From: Euglena gracilis
Lineage: Eukaryota > Euglenida > Euglenophyceae > Euglenales
NCBI GenBank assembly: GCA_039621445.1
Contig: CP154954.1
Span: 1,736,001 to 1,800,000, forward strand
Reading direction: 5' to 3'
DNA length: 64,000 bases
Shown one piece after another: positions 11,038 to 36,083 of the stretch (the first letter of the stretch is position 1; the number at the start of each line of letters is the position of its first letter). The notes beneath the pieces are model-generated. The model saw nothing but the letters and a program-made list of their open reading frames with translations, did not search any database and was not told where the DNA came from. The translations under genes were made by a program, and so were the position numbers.

Positions 11038-11067
11038 AGTTACTCAAATTATAGTAAATTTTGCTAA

Positions 11068-14000
11068 TTAATTTTTAAAACCAGTACCTGCGGGAATAAT
11101 ATTTCCTAAAACTAAATTTTCTTTTAACCCAGATAACCAATCAGCTCTTCCTTGTAAAGCAGCTTTTGTTAAAACTCTAGTAGTTTCTTGAAAACTCGCT
11201 TGAGCTATAAAACTTTGACTAGATAGAGAAAAACGAGTCAATCCCATAATTATAGGCTCATAAACAATACTATTTACTAGTCTTTTATTTAATACCTCTA
11301 CTAAATTAAGATCTAAAAAATCCCCTACCATAAAGCTAGAATCACCTGGATTAGTAACAATCACTTTTGACGTTATTTGTTTAACAATAAGTTCAATATG
11401 TTTATCCGCTATTTTGACACCCTGAGATTTATAAACAGTCTGAACACCATCTATTAAATATTTTTGTATTACCTCAAAACTTTTTCGCGCAGCTACAAGA
11501 TTCTCATAATCATCTAAAAAAGTAAAAAAAGACTCCGTCAATATATCATGAGGGTTATTTATTATTTCTTTTAACGAAGAAGTCATTCGAGCTTCTAACA
11601 ATTTTTCTACTTTAGGCAATCCTTGAACTATATCATAAGTTTTTTCTCGGACAAAATTAACGCGATATAATAATTGGTTCTTTCTTATAAAAGGTTTATC
11701 TTCTATTCTCATCAATGTATCATCATTAGTCGAAAAAGGCATTACTTTTCGAAAAATCGAAAACTCTTTTTGTTCTTGTATTATTTGAGAAGAATGAAGA
11801 AGCTTAAAATTACTAATTATTTGACCCGTTTTAAGAAAACATCCAATTTTAAAATTACCAAAAATACGCTTTTGTTTTTTAAGATTTCGAAGCATTATAA
11901 CCTTATCTTGATCAAGTATACATGTAATAATATGTGAACTTCTTTTTTTTAAAACTTTCGATTTATCAACTAAACTATTAACGTTCCTAATGTTAATAAA
12001 TAATTTACCAAATTTACGAGGAAAAAGTTCTTTCTTCCTGTTAACAAATAATTCTTTTTTATGAACATTTGTAGTAGGACAAATTAATTTATTTTTAAAA
12101 GAAAATTTCTTTGTCAAATGAAAAAATAAAGAAGTAAAACTCATAATAATAGAACTTATTATCCAAAATATTTTTCCAAATTGCTTCGAATTAATTTGAG
12201 GGAAAAAGATTTGACCAGAAATTTTTGCCTTAACATCTCGAATTTCCTCAATACCAAAAACGTCATTTTTCAAGTTAGAATTTACAGATTCTCCTATTAT
12301 TTGCTTATCAAATATTTTTCTTCCTGGCTTAACATATAAAAGCGTACTAGAAGGTAAAAACATAATAGATTTACTAACGTCATTTTCGTAAATCACAATT
12401 TTTTTTTCTTGCAAAGTTAAAAAAGCTTTTTCCTTAAATTTATTATAAACTCTTCTTAACCCTGTAGTTAAAGTTGACCTATAAAAATCACTTTTACGAA
12501 GTCATACTTGATATATTATATCATACGACTACTCAATTATAATTGTGATTAATTTAATGGCTAATACTTCATATTTATTTTATAATTGCGATCTATAAAT
12601 TTAAATACTAATAATAAACATCCCCTAACCCCAAACTAATTTTAATCGTTCCTTCTATTTTAAAACATCGTTTTTTAGAACATGTTTTATCAAATAAAGT
12701 TTAAAATTATAAATTTTATTAGAAAAACCATTTATTCTCACTCTATTTACTAAAAAAATACGTAACAAAATATAAACAACATTTTGTTTATCTATTCTGC
12801 AAAATTGATTTCAATTATAAAAAAATAAACTTACAATATAAATCAATTTAAAAAACTTTAAGTTACTATCTATAACAAGTAATAAATATAAAAATTGTAA
12901 TACAATAACAAAGACAATTAGTCTAAAATAGAAAGTTTAATTCTGCCATTAAATATTGTAAAATTAAAAACGATACACACTTCAAATCGTACCATATTTT
13001 TCCATTTAAAGGAGATGTTATAACTTCTTTTGCCTTTGCAGAAAAAACACCACCCGTATGAAAAGTTCGCATTGTTAATTGCGTACCAGGCTCACCTATT
13101 GATTGAGCAGCTAAAATTCCTACACATTCACCAAGTTCTACCATTTTGCCACAGGCTAAATTCCAACCATAGCATATTTGGCATATGCCTTCCATTAATA
13201 CACAATTAAAAGGTGTACGAATATAAACCTCGGGAAAATTAATAATTTTTTAAACGTATAGACTGAAAGTTAATATTTAATAAAAATATTTCTCATTCGA
13301 AACCGAGCATGAAAATTCTTTTTCACTCGGCTACCTAAAAATCATAAACTTTTTATGATATTTAAGAAATATATCAGCATATGCCGGTGATTACACCTAC
13401 TACTTTTCATAGAGTATTTTAAACGTTTTTATAACATCGTTCAGACCTTTTGCTTCATATTCCATCCTTATAAATAAAAATTCAATTCGTTTATACCATA
13501 ACTACTATACATAAAAGGTATGTTTTAAAATGGCTCCTAATATAACTCCCCCTTAATTTTCAATAACAAAGTGTAATAAAATATTATAAAAAAAGTTGAA
13601 GCTTTTTAGTTTCTTAATTTTCTGTAAACCATATAAAATTACTATTTCAAATACTTTTAATACTTTGAAATTTTAATCCTGTTTTTTTATTCTAATAAAA
13701 AGGAAATTATGTTTAATAACAATGATCTGTATATTATTAGAATTTCGCTAATTTTAAAGTATAATAATCTTAGATAAAAATTAATATAAAAGAATTTGCC
13801 ACATTCCTTAAATTTTAAAATTTTTGTAGCTCGAACCACACATTACAAATATCTTGACCAGCACTAACTAAAATATCACCTGTTTTGGCATTAACAATAG
13901 TTTTTGCTAATACTCTACCAATTAATTTTTCCTTCAAAAACTTTAGTTCTTCTTTATCTTGGTTTTGTAGTAATACGCACGTATTATATTTTGTAAAACA

Positions 14001-14654
14001 ATCCGACCTTTTTACAATTAAGTTTTGTGCTGTATAAATCATTCGTCTAGTTAAATACCCAGCATTAGCTGTTTTTAAAGCAGTATCAATTAAGCCTTTT
14101 CTAGCACCGTAACAAGAAACAAAATATTCAGTAATATTTAAACCTTCTTTAAAATTAGTTTTTATTGGAAAAGGAATTACATTACCCTGAGAATCGGACA
14201 TTAGTCCTCGCATACCTATCAATTGTTTCACCTGTGTAATACTACCCCTTGCACCTGACAAAGTCATAGAATACAAAGGATTCAAAAAGTCGGATTGTCT
14301 CAAATTATTAATAGATTCTTTCTTCAAATTTTCATTAACGACATTCCAAATATCCCTTTCTTCATCCAAAACATTAATGAAATTTATCATACCATTTTTA
14401 TATCGATTTCTCGTTTTAAATAAAATTTTTTCAGAACTTTTAACCAAATTTGCTTTTGAAGAAGGAATTTTAAGATCTCCAAGTCCTAATGATAATCCAG
14501 TGGTTGTTGCATAGGTAAAACCAAAATTTTTCATTTTATCCAATAACTCTTTTGTTCGGATACTACCATAATTTGACAAAAACCAGCTAATTAAATTTCT
14601 AATTTCATTTTTATCAAAAACTCTATTAAAACATACTATATTTCCGAAATTCAT
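11068..14654 (-). CDS. rpoC2: RNA polymerase beta'' subunit, three exons
   Basis: Plastid-encoded (bacterial type) RNA polymerase, C-terminal half of beta'. Exon 1 (14654-13842, 271 codons) starts [21 protein letters not shown] and contains [20 protein letters not shown] and [20 protein letters not shown], the start of the trigger-loop region. Exon 2 (about 13233-12981) holds [21 protein letters not shown] and [19 protein letters not shown]. Exon 3 (12480-11068, 471 codons) ends [13 protein letters not shown]. Intron 1 has a domain V hairpin at about 13294-13340 and intron 2 at about 12498-12536. Both introns start GTGTG. Total is about 825 residues, near the Euglena length. Last protein gene of the rpoB-rpoC1-rpoC2 operon. 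Confidence 0.93.
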
Positions 14655-14990
14655 AATTAAAATAATAATTTAACAAACTTATTGAAATAAATCAATAAAA
14701 TAATAAACTTTAAAACTACTTAGCTCATACAAAAATTAAAGTATTTATAGAAATTCTTTAATCATATCATCAAAAAAAATTCTCCCTATAGTGGTGCGAA
14801 TATTATTGTTTTTAAAATAAACCATATTTTTGAAATAAAAGAAAATTTTCAAAATCTACAACTCTAAAATCAATTATAAAATTTATTAAAAAAAAAAAAT
14901 ACTAAAATTTTAACTTAAAAAGTAATGTAAAAAATTTATTTAATAAACTACAAAAAAGTAAAAATTTTCCAATATTTTAATTACAATATT
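14655..14990. other. AT-rich spacer between rpoC1 and rpoC2
   Basis: About 335 nt of A/T-rich sequence between the rpoC1 stop (14991 on the minus strand) and the rpoC2 start. I see no ORF, tRNA or hairpin of note. Confidence 0.6.
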
Positions 14991-17880
<2,890 letters not shown>

Positions 17881-17899
17881 ACCAATTTTTCTTTATTTC

Positions 17900-23940
<6,041 letters not shown>

Positions 23941-24271
23941 TGATTGTTTGGTTGAACCCCATTCGCTCACAAAGTAATCCCTCCTCCTTTTTTCTTTTGT
24001 TTCAAAACTTTCCCCTTCTTTTTTTTTTTCCTTCTTTAAATTTATTTATCTTTTATTTTACCTCTTCCTTTTTTCTTACTTCCTTTATACAATTATTTTC
24101 CTTAAATTATTTCTTTTCTTTTTTTTTATCTTTATCTCAATAAGTCTCCAATCTTTCCGCTATCTTTATTCTCACATAATCTTTCATAAATACAAAAATA
24201 AATAAAAATAAGTATCAGGTCTTAATTGACCATAAAAACTTCATAAAAAAAAAAATAACTCAAAAATTTAA

Positions 24272-27200
24272 CTAATCGAATTTTTTATAATTATTTGTAA
24301 AAATTTTAATATCAATACATAAAGATTGCATTTCTAAAATAAATAACTTGAAAGCTTCGGGAATATTTGGCTTAGAAAAATAAGTACCATTTATTAAACT
24401 AAATAACGCTTCTGATCTATTTAATACATCATCAGATTTAATAGTTAATAACTCCTGCAACAAATATGCAGCACCAAATCCTTCTATAGCCCAAACCTCC
24501 ATTTCCCCAAACCTTTGTCCACCATTTTTCGATTTTCCACGTAAAGGTTGTTGAGTTACTGAAGAATAAGGGCCGGTAACTCTCGCATGAATTTTGTCTT
24601 TAACCATATGTATTAATTTTAAAATATACGCATAACCAAAAGCTACAGGGTGATCAAAAGGCCTACAATTTCTACCATCATATAAAAAGGCTTTTCCTGG
24701 ATAATTTGGATTAAAAAGCCAATCTTTTTTAGTTCTTTTACGCGCTTCATTTAATTTTTTATACACAAAAGATTTTGAATTCATACTTGTTTGGACTTCA
24801 TCAAAAGGTTGAATTTTATACCTTTCTTTCAAAAATAAAGAAGACAAGTTTAACAAACTTTCAAAGACTTGACCAACATTCATTCTAGATGGTATGCCTA
24901 GAGGATTTAAAATCATATCAACAGGTGTACCATCAGGAAGAAAAGGCATATCTATAGACGGAACAATTTTCGAAATTATACCTTTATTACCATGCCGTCC
25001 TGCAATTTTATCACCTATTTGTATTCTGCGTTTTTCGGCAACATGAATAAGAACAGAACAATTCGACTTTTTACATAAAATCTCAACACTTGTAACAATA
25101 CCTACCAAAGAGCGAGGAGAACGTAAAGAAACGTCTTTTCGTACCTTATTGCCAAAAAATGCTATTAACATTTTATTTTTTGGCGTATTTTTTAACTTAA
25201 CTTTAATTCTTCCAATTAAAACATCCTGTGCTTTAATCTCTGAACCTATTTTAATAATACCATTATTTTTCAAGTTTTTAATAGTTTTTAAACTTGCATT
25301 AGGAATAAACATACTAATATTTTCTTAAAACTTAACAAATTAATATTCGTTTTCAAACTAAACATCTAAACTAATAATAGATTTAGCTTTATTAAATAAA
25401 ATAAACATTTTTCATTTAAATCAAAAAATTTTAATTGAATTTAATTTTTCATTAATAATGAAATATGAAAAAAAGCTAAATATAAATTTTTGAAAAAGTT
25501 ATAAAAAAATTAATAATTTTAAAAACAAATAAAAGTTATAATTAAATATCTCTAAATAATATTTATACCAAAATTTACGAAAAATAAAATTAAGAATTAA
25601 ATTTTCAAAATTAACTAAATTTAAATTCGCACACCTTTTTTTCATCATTTACAATAAAAGTTTTAAATTTTTTCATATGTATAGAAGTAAAAATATCTTC
25701 AAAAACAAGCCTTTCACTAATAATTACGGCATCTTCAAAATTATAACCTTCCCATCCAAGGTACGCGACCAAAACATTTTTTCCTAAACAAATGCCACCT
25801 CTTAATGTACTCATACCATCAGCTATAATTTGTCCTTTTCTAACCCACTCACCTTCATGAACAATAGGAATTTTCTGAATATAAACACCGTGATTCGATT
25901 TCTTAGGAGACTCTAAAAAATAAATTTTTTGGTTAACTTTTTTAATAAGTTTAAAATTTTTTTGAGATATTTCATTTAAGCACCCCAATAAATTAAAAAA
26001 AGAATAATTTTTATTAAAAAATTCAATATTAGCACAATATTCTTCCTCTTGAATAACTATTTTTTTTAAACTAGAATAAATTACTTTTCCACTACTTTTT
26101 GCTAAAACCGTGGCATCACTTTCTCGATTAATTAAAGCCTCGCGTCCAGTTTTTATAAAAGGAACTTCCTTTTCCAATAAAATAAGAGATTGTCGTTGCA
26201 TGTTTGAACCCATAAGAACCCTATTAGCATCGTTATGCTCCAAAAAAGGAACTAAGCCTGTACCTAATGAAGTAAATTGATCTGTTGAAATACTTATAAA
26301 ATCAATATTTTTTGAGAAAGAATATGAAAAAATTTTACTTCTTTTAACACCTAGAAGCTTATTTTTATCTAAAAGATTACTTTGAGAACTTCTAAAGACA
26401 TCAAACGGAGCTACTGTAAAATATTTTTCCTGCGCAGAAGAAATAAAATAAATTCCTTTATTGGTTTCTATCTTTCCTCTCAAAACCTTATAAAAAGGGC
26501 TTTCTAAAAATCCATACTTATCAACTCTTACATCTTTTGCTAAAGATAAAATCAAACCAGCATTTTTTCCCTCACTTGTCTCAATAGGACAAACCCTTCC
26601 ATATTGACTAGTATTTATTTCTCTTACATCTAACTTTGTTCTTTCTTTATTAAGACCATTAGGACCAAAGGGACTTAACTTCCTTTTATGTGTAAGCTCA
26701 GACAAAGAATTTGTATCATCTAACAATTGAGAAAGTGGATTAACAGAAAAAAACTTTCGAATACGATTAGTTATAAAGTAAGAATTAAAAAATCTAGATA
26801 ATCTAAAAGTTTTTTCAGAAGGATTTTTATAAAGAAATATCAATTTTTCTTTTAAACTAGATTCTAATTCATTTAAAATAATTCGGAATTGACTTTGAAG
26901 AAGTTCACCTATACTACGTACTAATTTGTTTTTTAAATCATCGATCTCATCAAAAGGTATCATTAATAAAATATTGCTAAAAAATTTTTATAATAAATAA
27001 AAATTTTAATAAATTTAAATAAACAAACAAATAAAGATACTATTATTCTTCATTATTTCCCAACCTTTCTTTAACTCAATCAAATAATGAGCTATACCCA
27101 AAACATCTTCGGGTTGCAAAGTTCTATTACTTTGAAAAAATTCGGATCTATAAATTTTAGTATTAACCCTAAAGCGACCTACTTCACCCAAATCATATTT

Positions 27201-28390
27201 ACGTGTTTAATCTCGGCTAATAATGCTGGCATAAAATAATAAATCAAAAAATTTTAAAATAATCTATAAAAAAATTTAACTTTTGTAAATTACAAAAAAT
27301 ACACGAATAAACTCAAGATCCATAAACTTTGAACGTAAAAATTTTCGGGCATTTCCTTTCAGATAAAAAAACATCTGAAAAAATAAAAAAAATATTAATA
27401 TCTTATTAACTAAAAAAATAATATAAAATAATAAAATCAAACATATAAAAATCTCAAAAAACGAACATTAACTTCGTTTGGAAAAAATATTTTATAAAAT
27501 TCGAAAAATTCCAATCTAATACCATAAGACTCACTTTCTTGTAACGTTTCTATAAAAATAGGATCGTTAAGATACAAAAAAAATTTTTTTCGGGATAGGC
27601 CTAAGCATTTCAAAAAATTTATTAAAGGTATAGCTGTCTTTATTTTGTCTACTTTAACGAAAATTCCCTCGTCTTGACCCAAATATAAAAAATTTTCAAT
27701 TTTAAAAAAGAATTTAATTTAATGTAAAAATATAATTTAAAAATCCAAATTACTAAATAACATTTAAAAACGCACATCAATTTTAAAAGTTAACCAACTA
27801 CCAAAAGTTGGTATTAACGTCGCAAATATGGAATCATTATAACGATTTTTTTCAAAATAAACGCCAGGACTACGAATAATTTGGTTAAAAATGAATTAAA
27901 AAAACTCAAACCTAAAAATTAAAAAAAAATTAACTTATAAATATAATTAATAAAAAATTAAAAGTAATAATATAAACCACATCCATAATTCTTTTATTAC
28001 CGTTAAAAATAAACGTACCTTTTTCAGTCATTAAAGGAATTTTTGCAAATAATATATAATTATTTAATAAGATAATAAATTCTTTTTTGCTAAAAAAAAA
28101 CTTATTATTATAATGAAAAATATATTATAAAATTAATAGGAAAAATAATAAAAATCTCTCCTAACAAGGAACATATTATTATAGGTAACTTCAACAGGTA
28201 TATGAACAGATAAACTGTATGTTTCCCCGTTTTTCAATGCAAATTCAGCAGATATTTTAGGCTTTTTATATTTCACATTATCTGTTTGAAAGCTTATCCT
28301 AAAGCCTTCATGAGCTATATCTTTTATTTTTCTTAACTCTTCTACCAAACCCTTTTTTAAAAAGGAGCGAAAACTATTTCGTTGTATCAT
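24272..28390 (-). CDS. rpoB: RNA polymerase beta subunit, about eight exons
   Basis: Plastid-encoded RNA polymerase beta subunit, first gene of the rpo operon. Exons in gene order: about 28390-28170 (SFLKKGLVEEL, TYSLSVHIPVEVTY); about 28050-27985 (IPLMTEKGTFIFNGNKRI); about 27890-27775 (QIIRSPGVYFEKNRYND, GSWLTFKIDV); about 27680-27470 (GIFVKVDKIKTAIPLINFLK, CLGLS); about 27365-27300 (ARKFLRSKFMDLEF); about 27200-27055 (RKYDLGEVGRFRVN, LQPEDVLGIAHYL); about 26970-25635 (FDEIDDLKNKLVRSIGELLQ, SPFGPNGLNKERT, YGRVCPIETSEGKNAGL, YLGWEGYNFEDAVIISERL); about 25310-24272 (GRHGNKGIISKIVPSIDMPF, GKSKNGGQRFGEMEVWAIEG). The two large 3' exons are intact. Several intervening introns are about 90-110 nt (group III). 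Ends normally (LQSLCIDIKIF), so the C/T tract did not damage it. Confidence 0.92.
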
Positions 28391-29785
28391 CAGTAAAATT
28401 TTTATCTAACATAAACATACCAAAAAAATTATTTATTTATTTGTAATAAATAAAACCAAAGTTAAGAATTAATTCACAAATCTAATAAATTAGAGCGTAC
28501 TCTACAACCATTTACCATTTCTCACAAAGTTCAAACAGTCTGTTTCTTTGATTTGACATTAATAGTATAATGGATTTTTTAAAATTAATTTTAAATGCAT
28601 ATAAATTAACTAACCTTAATATTTAATAAAACAAAAAGTTCCCTTAAAAAAATAATGTTTTAAAACAATTACTTCGATGTTTATACAATTTTGCAGAAGT
28701 ACTATTTTTCGCATTATTTTCATGGCCAAAATTAATTAACCAAGAACGAGCTTTTTTAATCCTTTATTTTCAAAGGCTTTCTTACGGAAGTTTGCAACCA
28801 ACCTGTTAATGCTTACTTCTCTTTTAGTTTCATTACTCTCCATTATTAAAGACAAATTAGATGCTGAGTTAAATAAATAAATTTTCGAAAAAAATAAACG
28901 AACTCTTGTTAAATAATAGTTTTTTTATAACATAAATTTTGATATTACACTACATAAAACTATTAGTTTTTCAAAAAAGTTGAAAAAATTAAAATGGTAT
29001 TATATGAACAAATTGTTTTTATTAACTCAAAACTTTAAAAATTGAAAAATTTGCCTCTTTATTAAATTTGATACTAAAAAATTATTGTCTTGTTTTTTTC
29101 ATATCATAGGAGTTTTCTAAAAATTTAATAATTTATATTTTTTGTAAAAAAATTACTTGTTCTTACCATTTAATAAAAATTTGGCTTTTATTAAAAAAAT
29201 TTTTTCATTAAATATTATATTGAAATTTATAACGAAAACGATGCTCTAATTCTATATTTAGTTGATTAGATGGAAATTTGATAAAATTAGAACCATTTTT
29301 ACTAATATAAATAGGTCAAGTGTTACACATACAATAGAGAAAATAAACCATAAAAAATTAAAGTATTTTTAACAAAATTGACGTACAATTTTTGTCCTAA
29401 CTTGAAAAAATAACAATCTTCAATTCTTGTAATAGGAAAGTTTGGCAAATTTATGGTATTATAGTAAAATAACAAAGTTTAAACTAGCTCAATATTAGAA
29501 AAAATTTTAAGCAATAGTATAAATAATTATTAAATTGACAAAAAATCATAACCAAAAAAGTATTAGAGTTCAAATTTTTAAGAGTCACTTTTTCTTTATT
29601 CAAAGATTGTCTTAAAAATTTCTTTACAAAAAGTTCAAACATGATGTTTTTTTATTATTTAACTTGTTGAGAGAAAAATTTTTTATCAAAACTTTAAAGA
29701 TTTTAACTACTTTAACAAAGAAATCGACAAAATTCATAAAAATCAATCAAAAACATACTCAATATTAATAAATAAACTCGCGATA
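28391..29785. other. Spacer between rpoB and rrn5, with a broken small ORF
   Basis: About 1.4 kb, A/T-rich. On the minus strand around 28845-28660 there is a frame starting MESNETKREVSINRLVANFR that stops after 35 codons. An overlapping frame continues ARSWLINFGHENNAKN to about 28660, so a one-base shift separates two halves of a ~60-codon ORF. I do not recognise the product. The rest (about 28870-29780) holds no ORF or RNA I can support. Confidence 0.5.
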
Positions 29786-29898
29786 AGGGCACTAAAAGCT
29801 TTTCCCAGAAAGCAACCTTCCAAGTATCCATTTACCCTTTATGTTTAACTTGCAAGTTCGAAATGTTTTAAGTGGATCCATAAAGACAAGAGCACCCT
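29786..29898 (-). rRNA. rrn5: 5S ribosomal RNA
   Basis: On the minus strand starts AGGGTGCTCTTGTC, contains TCGAACTTGCAAGTTAAAC (loop B/C region) and closes with AGTGCCC complementary to the 5' end. About 113 nt, just downstream of the 23S rRNA 3' end, as in a bacterial type rrn operon. Fairly diverged, so the ends are approximate. Confidence 0.85.
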
Positions 29899-29987
29899 AA
29901 AATAAAAGTTCATTCAAGAAACTTTTAAATCTTAAAAAAGTGACAAGTAAAAATAAATGTTTTGTTTTCATATAGGAAAAAATTTTC

Positions 29988-30290
29988 GGTCGGTTAGTAT
30001 ATCTCGGCTAAAATTGTTACCAATTGTACACCTAATACCTATCAAACGGTTCGTCTTACCGTGACCTATGAAGAGTACTTATCTTAAGGTGGGCTTCCTA
30101 CTTATATGCTTTCAGCAGTTATCCACTCCGCACTTGACTACCCAGCGTATTCTGTTGGCACAAAAACTGGTACATCAGTGGTGCGTCCTTCCCGGTCCTC
30201 TCGTACTAAGGAAAGCGCCTTTCAATACTCTAACGCTCACACCGGATATGGACCGAACTGTCTCTCGACGTTCTGAACCCAGCTCACGTA

Positions 30291-30325
<35 letters not shown>

Positions 30326-30342
30326 GTACTACCGCCCCAGGT

Positions 30343-30402
<60 letters not shown>

Positions 30403-30560
30403 CAGCCTGTTATCCCTAGAGTAACTTTTATCTGTTTACGACGGCCTTTCCATACAGCACCGTCGGGTCACTAAGACCGACTTTAGTCTCTGTTTGACTT
30501 ATAAGTCTCACAGTCAAGCTTTCTTATGCCTTTACACTCCACAACTAATTCCGTAATTTG
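29988..30560 (-). rRNA. rrn23: 23S ribosomal RNA, 3' fragment only
   Basis: Domain V/VI sequence on the minus strand: GGATAACAGGCTGATCTCCC, the GGGGCGGTAGTACGTCCCAA region and the sarcin-ricin loop AGTACGAGAGGACC are all present, ending near 29988. Only about 570 nt of an expected ~2900 are here. At about 30560-30570 the rRNA abruptly joins an inverted copy of the accessory ORF start downstream of atpE. So this is a junction of the palindrome, not a functional end. There is no 16S in the window. Confidence 0.93.
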
Positions 30561-30569
30561 TGAGTTCAC

Positions 30570-30720
30570 AAAAAGCACGCCAAAATTCAGAATCTAAATT
30601 ATATATTTTTCCTTTCTTTTTTCGTAAGGCCAAATAAGATTCTATTTGGTTTTTATTAAGAAAAGAACCTTTACCTTCAACGCTCTTTTCAAAGTTTAGA
30701 TTATCATATTCGGATAACAT
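30570..30720 (-). pseudogene. Truncated copy of the accessory ORF start (left arm)
   Basis: Starts MLSEYDNLNFEKSVEGKG exactly like the ORF at 51372-51602 but is cut at the palindrome boundary after the residues FWRAFCE and runs into rrn23 sequence. It shows that the accessory ORF lies downstream of atpE on both arms. Not a functional gene. Confidence 0.8.
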
Positions 30721-30991
30721 AACATTTTTTTTTTACTTAAATTCTTGCCTAAAAGTCGAATTTTGAATTTTAATTTAATTAAATTAAAGAATAAATGAGT
30801 GAATCGAAACCAAAAACGTTTAAATCAAACTGTCAGTTTCAATACACTAACTACACTATTTTATAGTTTAAGTAATAATATACTATAAAACAAACATAAT
30901 TTTAAACTATTAATAATTGAAAAAATTTTTATTATAAAAAATCTATCAACATAAATTAAAAACGTATAATTTAATAAAACAATAAATTAAA

Positions 30992-32817
30992 CTACTTTTT
31001 AAGTTGAGTGACCTGGAATCTAGCACGTGCTTTTTTTAAATTTAAAGTTAATTCAAATTTTCTCTTAATATCTTTATTCATTTCTAAAGCATGTTTAGAT
31101 GAATTATAAGAAATCTGTGCTTGTTCTACATTAATTTCGGAACCAAATTCTGCTTCATTGACTAATATAGTAACGTTATTGCTATTAATTAATGCAAAAC
31201 CTCCTGTTACAACCAAACTAGTCCAATCGGAAGAAGACTTTTGACGAACTAAGATTATACCTATATCTAATCCAGTCAATATTGGAATATTTAGATAGAA
31301 AAAAATTTATCATTAAAAATTAATAAATTAAGTTAATTTTTTCCCCAACAATACAGTACGGGAGATTTAAATCTCATACGGCATTTAACAAAAAATCTTT
31401 TAAAATTTGCTTAAAAATTGACTAAAACTAAATTGTGATAGAATCAAAAGTACTAAAAAAAAACAAAAATTTTGTAAATAATTTACATAAAAATACACAT
31501 TCCTTACCATTGCATACAAATTTAAAAATTTTTTAGATTCAAATATTATATCTTACAAATTATGTTTATCAAGTATTGTTTTTAAAAAAATTAAAACTAT
31601 TAAAAATTTTTTCTAAAACATGTAAAAACACTTTAAATAGTTATAAAATAACAGTTTAAATATATTCTTCTAAAACAAGACTTAAATATACATTTTCAAA
31701 ATAAACTATAAATTATATTAATCTTAAAATTTTAAATTTTTCTTATTTATAAAAAATAATTTATAAAAAAGTAAATTTTAAATTTTAGAAAATATTCAAA
31801 GCTACCACGCACAAACAAAATGTTAATGCAGAAAATAAAAATAATTAACTAATATGGTTAAAAGTAAAAGTAAAGTTAAATCTCAAACAAGCATTTATCA
31901 AAAAATTATAATTAATAAAATTAACAAACGTTTTAATAATGTGTCACACATGGTCTTTAAGAACCCCCATCTGACCACTTAAAGTAGGAAGAATAATTTC
32001 TTCAACTCGTTTTTCCCAAAAAACTCTTTCAGGAATAAGTAAAGTAGAAAATATAAATTCAATTTTGAAAATTTTATTCACAAACTAAACAAAAATTGTT
32101 GATTTATTTAGCTTTTCAACATACTATCGCAAAAAAGGTTAGGTTGTTTTATATTATATAAAACTCTAAAACAAGACTTATTAAAACTAAAATGTAAAAT
32201 TTTCTTTAGAATAAAAATTTATAGAAAATTAAATTAAAACCTATTCTCTTTGCTTTTATTGGTCTACTAAAATAATAAATAAATTTCAATTACCAAAAAA
32301 TAAAATAATTTTACTTTTCATACAGAAAAGTTTAAAAAAGAGAATAAAATCCCCAAAAACGAAAATTATTTAAAAAATTAACTTTTGAAAAATAAATACT
32401 CAAGAAAAAAGATTTAAACTAGAATTTAATGAAAAAAGAAATATATTAGCGAACTAAAATTTCTCTTAAAAAACTGTACAAGTAAAAAAAAACATACAGC
32501 TTAAACATTTAATTTTAAATAAAAATATGTCAAAAGTTTATTCTTTATTAAAAAAAAATCCAAAATAAAACCTATTTACGTTCTACTTGAAAAATTACTA
32601 AACTTATTAACAAATTATTGAAAATATTAAGATTAACCAATTAGATTAACCAATTTTTTAATTAATATGAATAGCCAAAAACATACAATTTAAGGAAAAT
32701 TTACTTAACTTAAAAAAAACACATAAATAAAATTTTATTTCTTATCTTTTATTTTAACTTATACCTAATAAACTAAAAGCAACTTCGTAACGTACTAATT
32801 GATACATCTAATGTCAT
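30992..32817 (-). CDS. atpE: ATP synthase CF1 epsilon subunit, three exons (left arm)
   Basis: Regulatory subunit of the chloroplast ATP synthase stalk. Exon 1 32817-32796 (MTLDVSI), exon 2 32044-31950 (LLIPERVFWEKRVEEIILPT, GQMGVLKDH), exon 3 about 31288-30992 (PILTGLDIGIILV to ARFQVTQLKK). Both introns start in group II fashion; the second has a domain V whose mirror is at 50707-50745. Last gene of the petB-atpB-atpE unit. Same content as 49275-51100. Confidence 0.9.
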
Positions 32818-32967
32818 TGTAAAAAAATTATAATTTTTCGTAGTCAAACTAAAAAAACAAAGTGGAAACATTATGTTTACTCAACAAAGCATAACTTAAT
32901 AAATATTAATAAAAGCTTTTTAAGTAAGATATAGTTAAAAATTATTTACAATACGTCAATAATAATT

Positions 32968-36016
<3,049 letters not shown>

Positions 36017-36083
36017 TAAACAAGGCTCAAGGGTTCCTTATAATTAAGAAATACATCGTAAAAATCATAAACACAAAGAATTT

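Noticed and set aside
11674-11937. 87-codon plus-strand ORF opposite rpoC2
   Set aside because: Antisense to a conserved rpoC2 exon, with no recognisable features of its own.
30068-30424. ORFs of 118 and 64 codons over the rRNA region
   Set aside because: They lie within rrn23 on either strand; the RNA gene explains the conservation.
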